60,853 nt of DNA from an uncultured Prochlorococcus sp. (GTDB lineage: Bacteria; Cyanobacteriota; Cyanobacteriia; PCC-6307; Cyanobiaceae). The translations under genes were made by a program, and so were the position numbers. Positions within the stretch are counted from its first letter, which is position 1. The number at the start of each line of letters is the position of its first letter. The DNA lies in contig CABYTO010000009.1 of assembly GCA_902521995.1 (NCBI GenBank), positions 1-60,853 on the forward strand, written 5' to 3'. The notes below the pieces were generated by a model, which was given only the letters and a program-made list of their open reading frames with translations, searched no databases and was not told the origin of the DNA. Shown here one piece after another: positions 17,817-26,664 of this stretch.

Positions 17817-19118
17817 ATGAGTAAGGGATTTTATAAAAACCGAAGATTGAAGTCGTTTATATTTCTTATTGCTTGTTTTTTAGTTGCTTTTATTCCTCAT
17901 GCTTACAATATCGAAAAATTTTTTTACATTATATTGACGCTTTCTTGTGTAATTGTTTTTTACGGTTTAATAGTTATTTCTAGAAATTTTAATAGGAACA
18001 ACGTTTCAAATATTGTAGAAAGCAGAATTACCAATAAAGAGTTACCTGTCCTTGATATTCTTGTCGCAGCTAGAGATGAAGAGAATGTCATAGCGAGATT
18101 AGTTGAAAGATTATTCAGTTTAGATTATCCATCAAATAAATTAAATATCTACATAATCGATGATGGCAGTTCTGATAAGACGCCTTTAATTTTAGATCGA
18201 TTATCTAGACAATATGAAAAGCTAAAAGTCGTAAGTCGTTCCCCAAACGCGGGAGGAGGAAAGTCAGGAGCTTTAAATTATGCTTTGAAGTTTACTCATG
18301 GTGAATGGTTATTAGTTTTGGATGCTGATGCTGAATTAAAACAAGATTCCTTGATAAGGTTATTTACTTTTGTAGAAGAGGGTGATTGGTCTGCAGTTCA
18401 ACTAAGAAAATCAGTAACAAATGTAAGTAAGAATTTTTTAACTTCCTGTCAGGCCATGGAGATGGCTATGGATGCAATCTTTCAATATGGAAGATTATCA
18501 GTTGCTGGAGTTTCTGAATTAAGGGGAAATGGCCAATTAATTAAGAAAGAAACATTATTGGCATGTGGTTCTTTTAATGAAGATACAGTTACAGATGATC
18601 TTGATTTGAGTTTACGATTATTATTATCAAAATCTAGAATTGGAATTTTATGGGATCCTCCAGTCATGGAGGAAGCAGTTGAGAATTTAAATGCTTTATT
18701 AGCGCAAAGACAAAGATGGGCAGAGGGGGGTTTGCAAAGATTCTTTGACTATGGACATCAATTATTTACAAATAAAATTGATTATTTGCAGAAATTTGAT
18801 TTAACTTACTTTTTCATCTTGCAATATGCACTACCAATAATTTCTATTTTTGATTTAGTTTTCAGTATTGCTTTATTAGATTCACCAATTTACTGGCCTA
18901 TTTCATTTACAGCTTTTATGTTATCTGGAATTGCTTTTTGGTACGGTTCTTATTGTAAAAGCGAAGTGCCTGTCTTACAAAAAAGCAATTTTTTGATGGT
19001 ATTTGTATCGGTTTTTTATTTATCACATTGGTTTCTAGTAATACCTTGGGTAACACTAAAGATGTCTATTTTTCCCAAAAAAATACTCTGGCGAAAAACT
19101 CTTCATACTGGAGTTTAA
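17817..19118 (+). CDS. mgdA: GT2 membrane glycosyltransferase, probably monoglucosyldiacylglycerol synthase
   Basis: The 433-residue product has two N-terminal helices (~12-30 and ~36-55), a cytosolic GT2 domain and three or four C-terminal helices (~325-425). Motifs are VAARDEEN (83-90), IDDGSSD (114-120), DAD (169-171), ELRGNGQ (234-240), TDDLDL (259-264) and QRQRW (297-301). The stretches AVQLRK, ELRGNGQ and TDDLDLSLRL resemble, from memory, Synechocystis Sll1377 (MgdA), which makes the glucolipid precursor of the main thylakoid galactolipid. Generic GT2 membership is certain; the MgdA assignment is likely but unproved. It is 12 bases after the SpoIID-domain gene and nearly touches convergent dnaX. 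Confidence 0.72.
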   Translation: MSKGFYKNRRLKSFIFLIACFLVAFIPHAYNIEKFFYIILTLSCVIVFYGLIVISRNFNRNNVSNIVESRITNKELPVLDILVAARDEENVIARLVERLFSLDYPSNKLNIYIIDDGSSDKTPLILDRLSRQYEKLKVVSRSPNAGGGKSGALNYALKFTHGEWLLVLDADAELKQDSLIRLFTFVEEGDWSAVQLRKSVTNVSKNFLTSCQAMEMAMDAIFQYGRLSVAGVSELRGNGQLIKKETLLACGSFNEDTVTDDLDLSLRLLLSKSRIGILWDPPVMEEAVENLNALLAQRQRWAEGGLQRFFDYGHQLFTNKIDYLQKFDLTYFFILQYALPIISIFDLVFSIALLDSPIYWPISFTAFMLSGIAFWYGSYCKSEVPVLQKSNFLMVFVSVFYLSHWFLVIPWVTLKMSIFPKKILWRKTLHTGV

Positions 19119-19119
19119 T

Positions 19120-20883
19120 TTATTCATCAAGGTCTATAATCTCTCCATTAAAAAAATTTGCTAAGTTTTTTGAACTATCATCATAAGTTTCCTCGTTAGA
19201 TATTTTTGTTGACGGATGAGTTTTTGGGTCTATTTTTTTTATTGGTCGAAAATTATTTACTTCATTTTGGTTTATTTCTGGAGTATTTGTTAGGTTACTT
19301 TTATTTAATTGTTTAGTTGAAAAATTAAGTATTATTTGATCTCCAAATATCTTTTTTACAGTATTTTCAATTATAACTTTTCTGCTTTTTATCATATTTT
19401 CCCAGTTTGGAGATAGCGCAATTGTGATTTTCTCCGAATCAAAACTTTCAAGTTCGGCTTGTTGTGAAAGTAACATTCTTGTTGATGGTAACTCTACTTT
19501 AGAAAGAATTAATTCCCATTTTTCTTTTAAATTATTTGATCCAGGATTATTTTGGTTATTGATAGAAATATTTTCTATAGTTTCTTTTTCAAGAATTGCA
19601 AATTTTTCTAATTTCTCGTCTTTTTTTTCGATCAATTCATCGCGATTTATTTCTTTTTTGATACTTGGTTTTTGAATTTCATTTGAAATATTTTCTTTAT
19701 TTAAAAATGCAATTTTTTTCCGACTTTCATGAGTCTCCTCAGTCGTATTATTTTTACTTTTTTGCTTATTTTCAAAACTATTTATCTCTTGATTACCTAG
19801 AAGGCCAGTTAAATGTATTTCAAACCAAAGCCTTGGATTATCACTTGATTTGATTTGATATTCAATATTTCTCAGATTATTATGCCAATTAATTATTGTT
19901 GATTTATTTATTCTTTTTGAGATTTTATCCAATTCATCTTGAAATTCATCAGAAGTATAATAAAGATCTGAATATCTATTATTTGTAGTGTGTAATAGAA
20001 TATCTCTTGTTATATTCAATAATCCGATAATTATTTGAAGAGGTTCATTTCCGGCATCATATAATTTGTTGCAGGTGATAATTAATGACTCTGGATTATT
20101 CTCAACTAATGAGTTAATCAGATTTGTTAATTCACTTTCTGATACTTCACCTAGGAGGTTTCGGATGTTATTAATTGTTATCCCCTCTGGTAAAAGATTC
20201 AATTGTTCAAGAAGGCTTTGTGCATCTCTCATACCTCCATTAGATCTTTTTGCAATCATTTTTAAGGCCTGAACTTCGTACTCAATGGATTCTTTTTCGG
20301 CGATTTCTGATAAATGTTTAAAAATATCATTAGGGCTTATTCTTCTAAAATCAAACTTTTGGCATCTACTTTTGATTGTATTTAATACTCTCTCAGGATT
20401 TGTCGTAGCAAGGATAAATACAACTCTTGAGGGCGGTTCTTCAATAGTTTTTAGTAAAGCATTTGAAGCTGCCGTTGAAAGCATATGACATTCATCAATA
20501 ACATATACTTTCCATCTCGCTTGAGTAGGTGCAAATCTCGCTCTTTCTATAATTTCTCTTATATTTTCTACTCCTGTATTTGATGCTGCATCAATTTCGA
20601 TAATATCTAAAGCGTTCCCCTCTGTAATTTGTCTACATAAGTCACATTTACAACAAGGATTTATCGTAGGTTGATCGAATGCCTGGCAATTCAGCGATTT
20701 TGCAAATATTCTTGCACTTGATGTTTTTCCAGTGCCTCTTGGACCATTAAAAAGATATGCAGGAGCAATTTTTTTTGTTAAAAGTGCTTGTTTGAGTGTA
20801 ATTGATATAAATTTTTGCCCAACTAGTTCATCTAAGTTGTTCGGTCTATATTTTTGATGAAAAGGTTTATGTATATTTGACAT
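19120..20883 (-). CDS. dnaX: DNA polymerase III subunits gamma/tau
   Basis: DnaX is the ATPase of the clamp loader that puts the sliding clamp on DNA. The 587-residue product has Walker A GPRGTGKT (47-54), a zinc site with Cys at 66, 77/78, 80 and 83, Walker B VYVIDECHML, and the sensor-1 region LATTNPERVLNTIKSRCQKFDF. After about residue 370 comes a low-complexity linker rich in K, E, N and S, then a small C-terminal domain (LILSKVELPSTRMLLSQQAELES). An A7 run at codons 389-390 could give a shorter gamma form by slippage. No intein is present. The start is ATG 20883, after clpX. Confidence 0.95.
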   Translation of the reverse strand: MSNIHKPFHQKYRPNNLDELVGQKFISITLKQALLTKKIAPAYLFNGPRGTGKTSSARIFAKSLNCQAFDQPTINPCCKCDLCRQITEGNALDIIEIDAASNTGVENIREIIERARFAPTQARWKVYVIDECHMLSTAASNALLKTIEEPPSRVVFILATTNPERVLNTIKSRCQKFDFRRISPNDIFKHLSEIAEKESIEYEVQALKMIAKRSNGGMRDAQSLLEQLNLLPEGITINNIRNLLGEVSESELTNLINSLVENNPESLIITCNKLYDAGNEPLQIIIGLLNITRDILLHTTNNRYSDLYYTSDEFQDELDKISKRINKSTIINWHNNLRNIEYQIKSSDNPRLWFEIHLTGLLGNQEINSFENKQKSKNNTTEETHESRKKIAFLNKENISNEIQKPSIKKEINRDELIEKKDEKLEKFAILEKETIENISINNQNNPGSNNLKEKWELILSKVELPSTRMLLSQQAELESFDSEKITIALSPNWENMIKSRKVIIENTVKKIFGDQIILNFSTKQLNKSNLTNTPEINQNEVNNFRPIKKIDPKTHPSTKISNEETYDDSSKNLANFFNGEIIDLDE

Positions 20884-20940
20884 TTATTTTTCACTAATTA
20901 GAAATATTCGGGATTAAATTAAAAAAATTGAACTCTAATT

Positions 20941-22305
20941 TTATGCAGACTCTTTAATGATTCTTTTTGAACCTGAAGGTAGTTTAACAATTTTAGGTGA
21001 GAACAAATTATCTACCATTTTTTTCGTAATTGTGAATTCTTTTACATTTTCTTCAGAAGGCAAAGTGTACATAATGTCTAGCATTAGTTCTTCGATAATT
21101 GATCTTAATGCTCTTGCACCTGTTTTTCTTTTATATGCTTCATTTGCTATCGCCTCAACAGAATCAGGGTCAAATGATAATTCAACATTATCCATACTTA
21201 GCAAAGTTTTGAATTGCTTTACTAATGCATCTCTTGGTTGAGTCAAAATAGATTCTAAAGTTTCTTTAGTAAGACGATCCAATACAGCACAAACTGGAAT
21301 TCTTCCAATAAATTCAGGAATTAGGCCATATTTCACTAAGTCATCTAATTCTAGATTTTTCAGGGAATCTCTTGGATCTACTATTTTTTTATCATTTTTG
21401 TTTTGATCTGAATTGGTGGTAAATCCAATGGAGTGTTTACCCATACGCTTTTGAACGATATCCTCTAAACCTATAAAGGCTCCACCGCAAATAAATAATA
21501 TTTGACTAGTATCAATTTGGATGCAGTCATGATAAGGATGTTTTCTTCCACCTTGAGGTGGCACATTAGCAATGGTTCCTTCAAGCATTTTTAATAATGC
21601 TTGCTGTACACCTTCACCAGAGACATCTCTAGTAATTGAAGGATTCTCGCTTTTTCTTGCAATTTTATCTATTTCATCAATATAAATTATTCCTTTTTGA
21701 GCTAGTTCTACATTCATTTCTGATTTCTGTAGAAGTCTTAAAAGTATGTTTTCAACATCCTCCCCAACATATCCAGCTTCTGTCAAAGACGTTGCATCAG
21801 CTACTGCAAAAGGAACATCTAGAAACTCAGCTAAAGTTTGCGCCAATAATGTTTTTCCACTTCCAGTAGGGCCAATGAGCAAAATATTTGATTTTTGTAA
21901 TTTAGTTGCTTGTGGATCTGTTGAAGTGCTATTTTTACTTTCTTCTTTAACTTTCCAAGCTAATCGCTTGTAGTGATTGTATACGGCTACTGATAATATT
22001 TTCTTTGCAGATTCTTGTCCAACAACTTGATTATCTAGAAAACTTTTAATTTCTAATGGCTTAGGAATTGAAGATAATTCTAAAGGAACAGATTTTTTTG
22101 GATTATCAGTTGGTAATTTCTTCTTTACTTGCGGAGAGTTGTTTATGTTCCCTTGATTATCAAGTAGTTCTTCATCGAGAATTTCATTACAAAGGTCTAT
22201 GCACTCGTCACAGATATAAACCCCAGGACCAGCAATAAGCTTTCTTACTTGGTCTTGTGATTTCCCGCAAAATGAACATTTAAGATGGGCGTCGAATTTA
22301 GCCAT
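20941..22305 (-). CDS. clpX: ATP-dependent Clp protease ATPase subunit ClpX
   Basis: ClpX is a AAA+ unfoldase that feeds substrates into ClpP. The 454-residue product has the N-terminal zinc-binding domain (Cys 10, 13, 32 and 35), Walker [16 protein letters not shown] near 145, Walker [14 protein letters not shown], the GYVGEDVE pore-1 loop and the ClpP-docking IGF-type loop, here HSIGFTT. Length is slightly over the usual ~425 because of linkers after the zinc domain and before Walker A. It starts at ATG 22305, 105 bases after clpP and 57 bases before dnaX on the same strand. Confidence 0.97.
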   Translation of the reverse strand: MAKFDAHLKCSFCGKSQDQVRKLIAGPGVYICDECIDLCNEILDEELLDNQGNINNSPQVKKKLPTDNPKKSVPLELSSIPKPLEIKSFLDNQVVGQESAKKILSVAVYNHYKRLAWKVKEESKNSTSTDPQATKLQKSNILLIGPTGSGKTLLAQTLAEFLDVPFAVADATSLTEAGYVGEDVENILLRLLQKSEMNVELAQKGIIYIDEIDKIARKSENPSITRDVSGEGVQQALLKMLEGTIANVPPQGGRKHPYHDCIQIDTSQILFICGGAFIGLEDIVQKRMGKHSIGFTTNSDQNKNDKKIVDPRDSLKNLELDDLVKYGLIPEFIGRIPVCAVLDRLTKETLESILTQPRDALVKQFKTLLSMDNVELSFDPDSVEAIANEAYKRKTGARALRSIIEELMLDIMYTLPSEENVKEFTITKKMVDNLFSPKIVKLPSGSKRIIKESA

Positions 22306-22410
22306 CGATTATAAGTTTTAATGTGAAAGGTGTTAAGTAAATCCTTATTCACTAGGATTGCTTATAAATATCGATTCGTCATCATATTTTTAAAAAATCA
22401 GTATCCCTTG

Positions 22411-23055
22411 TCACTTTTTGATAACTTTATCAATTAATCCATATTCGACAGCTTCTGAGGGAGATAAAAAGTAATCTCTTTCTGTATCTTCATTAATTTT
22501 TTCTAGAGGTTGACCGGTATGTTCTGCTAAAAGCGAATTTAATGTTTTCTTGAGAAAAAGTATTTCTTTAGCTTGTATTTCAATCTCTACTGCTTGACCT
22601 TGTGCACCTCCAAGAGGCTGATGAATCATAATCCTAGAATTAGGTAAAGCCAATCTTTTACCCTTTGCTCCTCCAGAAAGTAGAAATGCTCCCATACTTG
22701 CGGCTACCCCAAAACATATTGTCACCACATCAGGCGATATTTGTTGCATGGTATCGTATATGGCCATTCCTGCAGTAACTGAGCCTCCAGGAGAATTGAT
22801 ATATATTTGAATGTCTTTTTCTGGATCTTCAGCTTCAAGAAATAATAATTGTGCGACAAGTGAGTCAGATACTTGATCATTAATTCCAGTACCTAAAAAA
22901 ATTATTCTCTCCCTTAGTAGTCTTGAATAAATATCAAAAGCTCTTTCTCCTCTACCTGATTGTTCTATAACGGTAGGAACAGCAGCAATAGTTTTATTAT
23001 TACTTTCGCAAGAACTTATTGAGCTTTGAATTAAATGTTTTTTTTCTGATTTCAC
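22411..23055 (-). CDS. clpP: ATP-dependent Clp protease proteolytic subunit ClpP
   Basis: A serine protease subunit of the Clp barrel. The 214-residue product has the catalytic triad S120 ([14 protein letters not shown]), H145 (MIHQPLGG) and D194 ([12 protein letters not shown]), so it is an active ClpP rather than a ClpR subunit. The start is GTG 23055, giving an extra ~25-residue N-terminus before the conserved [29 protein letters not shown]; this could be a propeptide. Location directly upstream of clpX marks it as the copy likely to partner ClpX. The order tig-clpP-clpX is classic. Confidence 0.96.
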   Translation of the reverse strand: MKSEKKHLIQSSISSCESNNKTIAAVPTVIEQSGRGERAFDIYSRLLRERIIFLGTGINDQVSDSLVAQLLFLEAEDPEKDIQIYINSPGGSVTAGMAIYDTMQQISPDVVTICFGVAASMGAFLLSGGAKGKRLALPNSRIMIHQPLGGAQGQAVEIEIQAKEILFLKKTLNSLLAEHTGQPLEKINEDTERDYFLSPSEAVEYGLIDKVIKK

Positions 23056-23120
23056 AAATTAATTTTCGTATTACCAATAATTTAAGGGGTTTTTGTTTAA
23101 TTAGTAGGAAATTTCATAAA

Positions 23121-24533
23121 TTATTTTTTTTCTTTTTTATTTTGAGCTTTTGTTGTTTTTGAAGTTTTTGTGGTTTTTGTTGTTTTGGAGGTTTTGGTAA
23201 CTTTAGAATTTTTTGTGGTTTTTTCTTTTACTTCAGAATTTTCTTCAAGCCAAATTATTAATTTTTCTTTGAGTAAATCGTTACTAATTACTTCTGTTAA
23301 TTTTTTAATATCTATTTGTTTTGAAGATTGAGAGATTGCATCTTCATAATCTTTCATTTTTAAATTAATTTCATCTTTCTCCACTTTTATATTTTCTTTT
23401 TCAGCTAATGCTTTTAGAGCTAAATTTCTTTGGACATTTTTTTCAGCCTGAGGCCTTGTGGACTCTGCTAATGACTTAACTAATTCCGGCGTGAAAGTAG
23501 ATTTGACATCAAGACCTTGTTGAGCAAATCTTTGAGCTGTTTGTTCAATATTATTCCTTACTTCTATATCAATCATAGATTTTGGAATTTCAGCATCCAA
23601 TTCGTTTGTTAAAGCATCCAATAAAGCTTCAATTTTGATATCTTTTTGAGTTTTTTCAAAATTTTCTTTAAGTTGCTTTTCAATATCTTTCTTTAACTCT
23701 TTTATTGATTCTTTGTTGCCAGACTGTTTTGCAAAATCATCATTAAGTTCAGGTAATTCTTTTTCTTTAAGATCCTTAAGATTTACTTCAAAGATTGCCT
23801 CTTTGCCTCTTGAATCCTCATGAGAATAATCTTCCGGAAATTTAAGGTTAAGTGTTTTAGTATCACCAATTTTCATCTTTACGATTCCCTCAACGAAACC
23901 GGGAATCATTTTGTTCTTTTCTAACTCAAGATCCATAGATTCACTTGTCCCACCATCAATCTCTTTACCAGAATCTTTATATTTTCCTTTGAAACTAACT
24001 ACAGCAATATCTCCTAATTTCGCTGCTCTATTGGTTACTGGAATAATATTTGCAAACTGACTTCTAGATTTCTCTAGCGCTTCATCTACTGACTTTGGAT
24101 CAAACTTTGTTTTTGAGATTTCAACACTTAGTCCTTTAGATTTGTTTAGTTTTAATTCGGGGGCAACATCAGTTTGAAGGGTAACCTTAAGTGATTTTTC
24201 AGGACTAAACTTTGCAAGTAAAGATTCAAATCCATCTACCAACTCTGGCTCACATAGTGGCTCTATAGATTTTATTTTTAATGCTTCTTGCCATGATTTA
24301 TCAATAATTTTTTCTAGAGCAGAAGCATGTAATTGTGTTATGCCAATTCTTTGGATTAAGACTTGTTTAGGAATTTTACCAATTCTAAATCCCGGAATTT
24401 TAGCCGAACGACTGATAGAACTGATTGTTTCATTTATACAAGTTTTGCATGTCTCAGATGGTATTTCTAATTCAAATGAAATTCTACTTTGAGGCAGAGG
24501 AGTTGTTTTGACTACTAATGCTTCTTTAGCCAT
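23121..24533 (-). CDS. tig: trigger factor, ribosome-associated chaperone and prolyl isomerase
   Basis: Trigger factor binds L23 at the ribosome exit tunnel and shields new chains. The 470-residue product has the ribosome-binding domain with the signature loop KIPGFRIGKIPKQVL (residues ~45-59, matching GFRxGKxP). A PPIase domain follows (GDIAVVSFKGKYKDSGKEIDGGTSESMDLELEKNKMIPGFVEGIVKMKIGD), then the helical C-terminal domain. The last ~30 residues form an unusual tail of short Lys-Thr repeats (TKTSKTTKTTKTSKTTK) ending NKKEKK. It starts at ATG 24533 and is divergent from asd with a 120-base promoter gap. clpP follows 65 bases later. Confidence 0.96.
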   Translation of the reverse strand: MAKEALVVKTTPLPQSRISFELEIPSETCKTCINETISSISRSAKIPGFRIGKIPKQVLIQRIGITQLHASALEKIIDKSWQEALKIKSIEPLCEPELVDGFESLLAKFSPEKSLKVTLQTDVAPELKLNKSKGLSVEISKTKFDPKSVDEALEKSRSQFANIIPVTNRAAKLGDIAVVSFKGKYKDSGKEIDGGTSESMDLELEKNKMIPGFVEGIVKMKIGDTKTLNLKFPEDYSHEDSRGKEAIFEVNLKDLKEKELPELNDDFAKQSGNKESIKELKKDIEKQLKENFEKTQKDIKIEALLDALTNELDAEIPKSMIDIEVRNNIEQTAQRFAQQGLDVKSTFTPELVKSLAESTRPQAEKNVQRNLALKALAEKENIKVEKDEINLKMKDYEDAISQSSKQIDIKKLTEVISNDLLKEKLIIWLEENSEVKEKTTKNSKVTKTSKTTKTTKTSKTTKAQNKKEKK

Positions 24534-24570
24534 TTTTTTATTTATTACTAAAAGTCGAAACTTAATTATT

Positions 24571-24583
24571 TCACATTATGTGA
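24571..24583. promoter_or_regulatory. 13-base perfect palindrome in the tig/asd divergent promoter region
   Basis: TCACAT-T-ATGTGA reads the same on both strands around a central base. It lies 38 bases upstream of the tig start and 71 upstream of the asd start, where a dimeric regulator could act on either gene. No regulator is assigned; chance is possible in AT-rich DNA, though the arms hold two G-C pairs each. Confidence 0.35.
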
Positions 24584-24653
24584 TTTCCTTGAAAGTTATT
24601 TCTTTGATAAAGTAAAAAAATATCCAATTTATTTATAAAAATCATTTTAAAGT

Positions 24654-25685
24654 GTGAGACAATCTCCGTTTTTGCCTAATAGGCCATTAAAAGTTGCTGT
24701 TTTAGGATCTTCAGGTGCTGTGGGATCTGAATTACTTAAAATTCTTGAACAACGTGATTTCCCAATAGCGGAATTGGTCTTGCTTTCATCAGAGCGTTCA
24801 GAAGGGAAAAAAATTACATGGAAAGATGAAGAATTAGTTACAAAAAAAACTACTAAGGAACAATTTCTGAATCTTGATTTAGTTTTAGCTTCTGCAGGTG
24901 GAAGTATTTCAAAAAAATGGTTGTCTACCGTTATGGAACAAAATGCTATATTGATAGATAATTCAAGTGCTTTCAGACTAGATAATAATGTACCTCTTAT
25001 AGTTCCTGAAGTTAATGCTAGTGAAGTAATTAATCATGATGGGGTAATAGCTAATCCAAATTGCACTACCATTTTGCTGACATTAGTTTTAGCTCCTTTA
25101 AATAAACTTTCGACTATTCAAAGAGTTGTTGTCTCAACATATCAATCCGTAAGTGGTGCAGGCCAATTGGCGATGGAGGAACTAAAACTTTTAACTGAAC
25201 AATATCTTCAGGGTAATCCTCAAAAAAGTGAAGTTTTACCATACTCACTGGCTTTTAATTTGTTTTTGCATAATTCACCCATGCTTGCAAATGATTACTG
25301 CGAAGAAGAGATGAAAATGGTTAATGAGACTAGGAAAATATTAAATATTCCTGATTTAAAGCTCTCTGCTACATGTGTTCGAGTCCCAGTACTGAGAGCA
25401 CATTCTGAATCAATCAATATTGAATTTGCTGGTGTAGTTGAGCCTAAAGATGCTCTTGAAGAATTAAAAAAATCTCCTGGAATTGAAATTATTCAGGATT
25501 ATAAAAATAATAGATTTCCTATGCCAAATGATGTTATGGGAGAGGATAATGTTGCTGTTGGCAGGCTTAGAACTGATATAAGTCAGCCTAATGGATTAGA
25601 ATTATGGTTATGTGGAGATCAAATAAGAAAAGGAGCAGCTCTTAATGCTGTTCAAATAGCTGAGTTATTAATTCCAAAAAAATGA
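24654..25685 (+). CDS. asd: aspartate-semialdehyde dehydrogenase
   Basis: Asd reduces aspartyl phosphate to aspartate semialdehyde with NADPH, the second step on the way to lysine, threonine and methionine. The 343-residue product has the NADP motif [13 protein letters not shown] (17-29), the catalytic Cys in NPNCTTI (C137), the [11 protein letters not shown] segment and [11 protein letters not shown] with the substrate-binding Arg and His. The start is GTG 24654 in an otherwise featureless leader. Its stop overlaps the dapA start (ATGA), so the two genes are translationally coupled. Confidence 0.97.
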   Translation: MRQSPFLPNRPLKVAVLGSSGAVGSELLKILEQRDFPIAELVLLSSERSEGKKITWKDEELVTKKTTKEQFLNLDLVLASAGGSISKKWLSTVMEQNAILIDNSSAFRLDNNVPLIVPEVNASEVINHDGVIANPNCTTILLTLVLAPLNKLSTIQRVVVSTYQSVSGAGQLAMEELKLLTEQYLQGNPQKSEVLPYSLAFNLFLHNSPMLANDYCEEEMKMVNETRKILNIPDLKLSATCVRVPVLRAHSESINIEFAGVVEPKDALEELKKSPGIEIIQDYKNNRFPMPNDVMGEDNVAVGRLRTDISQPNGLELWLCGDQIRKGAALNAVQIAELLIPKK

Positions 25686-26584
25686 TTACAGACAAAACTG
25701 AGTGTAATAATCCACTATTTGGAAAAATATTGACTGCAATGGTTACTCCATTCACGGAAAATGGAGATGTAGATTACGAACTAGCTATAAAACTCTCAAA
25801 TTATCTTTTTGAGAACGGTTCCGATGGAATTGTGCTTTGTGGTACGACTGGAGAATCTCCGACTCTTTCATGGGCGGAACAGCATGATTTATTTATTGCG
25901 GTAAAAGGATCTTTGGATGCAAGCTGTAAAGTAATAGTTGGCACTGGTAGCAACTGTACTAGCGAGGCTGTGGAAGCTACAAAAAAAGCCTATGAATCTG
26001 GTGCTGACGGTGCTTTGGTCGTTGTTCCTTATTACAATAAGCCACCTCAAGAAGGTCTTTATAAACATTTTAGTTCTATTGCTAATTCTGCAAAAGATTT
26101 GCCTCTTATGCTTTATAACATTCCTGGAAGGACAGGATGCAATTTATTACCTGATACTGTGAAGAAACTTATGGATTTCTCAAATATTCTCAGTATTAAA
26201 GCGGCAAGCGGTAGAATAGAGGAAGTAACAGAATTAAGGGCTATTTGTGGCTCTGAACTCTCTGTATATAGTGGCGACGATTCATTGTTGCTTCCAATGT
26301 TATCTGTAGGTGCTGTAGGAGTAGTAAGCGTTGCAAGTCATTTGGTTGGATTGCAATTGAAAGATATGATTCATTTCTTTCAAAGTGGAGATGTTTCCAA
26401 TGCGCTTGCTATTCATGAAAAACTTCAGCCTCTTTTCAAAGCACTCTTTATGACTACTAATCCAATCCCAATTAAGGCTGCTTTGGAGCTATCGGGATGG
26501 GATGTAGGAAATCCTAGAAGTCCTTTGTCACCATTAACCAATGACATGAAAAAGCAACTATCTTTTATCCTGAAATCCCTATAA
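25682..26584 (+). CDS. dapA: 4-hydroxy-tetrahydrodipicolinate synthase
   Basis: DapA condenses aspartate semialdehyde with pyruvate, the first committed step of lysine and diaminopimelate synthesis. The 300-residue TIM-barrel protein has [11 protein letters not shown] (52-62), the catalytic Tyr in [11 protein letters not shown] (Y145) and the Schiff-base Lys in SIKAASG (K173). Start ATG 25682 overlaps the asd stop by four bases. The stop codon TAA sits in the loop of a perfect eight-pair hairpin. rnj follows after 80 bases. Confidence 0.97.
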   Translation: MITDKTECNNPLFGKILTAMVTPFTENGDVDYELAIKLSNYLFENGSDGIVLCGTTGESPTLSWAEQHDLFIAVKGSLDASCKVIVGTGSNCTSEAVEATKKAYESGADGALVVVPYYNKPPQEGLYKHFSSIANSAKDLPLMLYNIPGRTGCNLLPDTVKKLMDFSNILSIKAASGRIEEVTELRAICGSELSVYSGDDSLLLPMLSVGAVGVVSVASHLVGLQLKDMIHFFQSGDVSNALAIHEKLQPLFKALFMTTNPIPIKAALELSGWDVGNPRSPLSPLTNDMKKQLSFILKSL

Positions 26585-26592
26585 TAGGGATT
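26574..26592 (+). terminator. perfect hairpin spanning the dapA stop codon
   Basis: Arms AATCCCTA (26574-26581) and TAGGGATT (26585-26592) pair perfectly around the loop TAA, which is itself the dapA stop codon. Only a mixed ATATTTAAC stretch follows, not a clean U-tract, so it may protect or process the 3' end rather than terminate. The structure is seen; its role is inferred. Confidence 0.4.
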
Positions 26593-26664
26593 ATATTTAA
26601 CTTGATAATTAAATTTAAATAAACCTTATTTGATTACAAGCAGGCCTTCATAAATTTCAAAATT

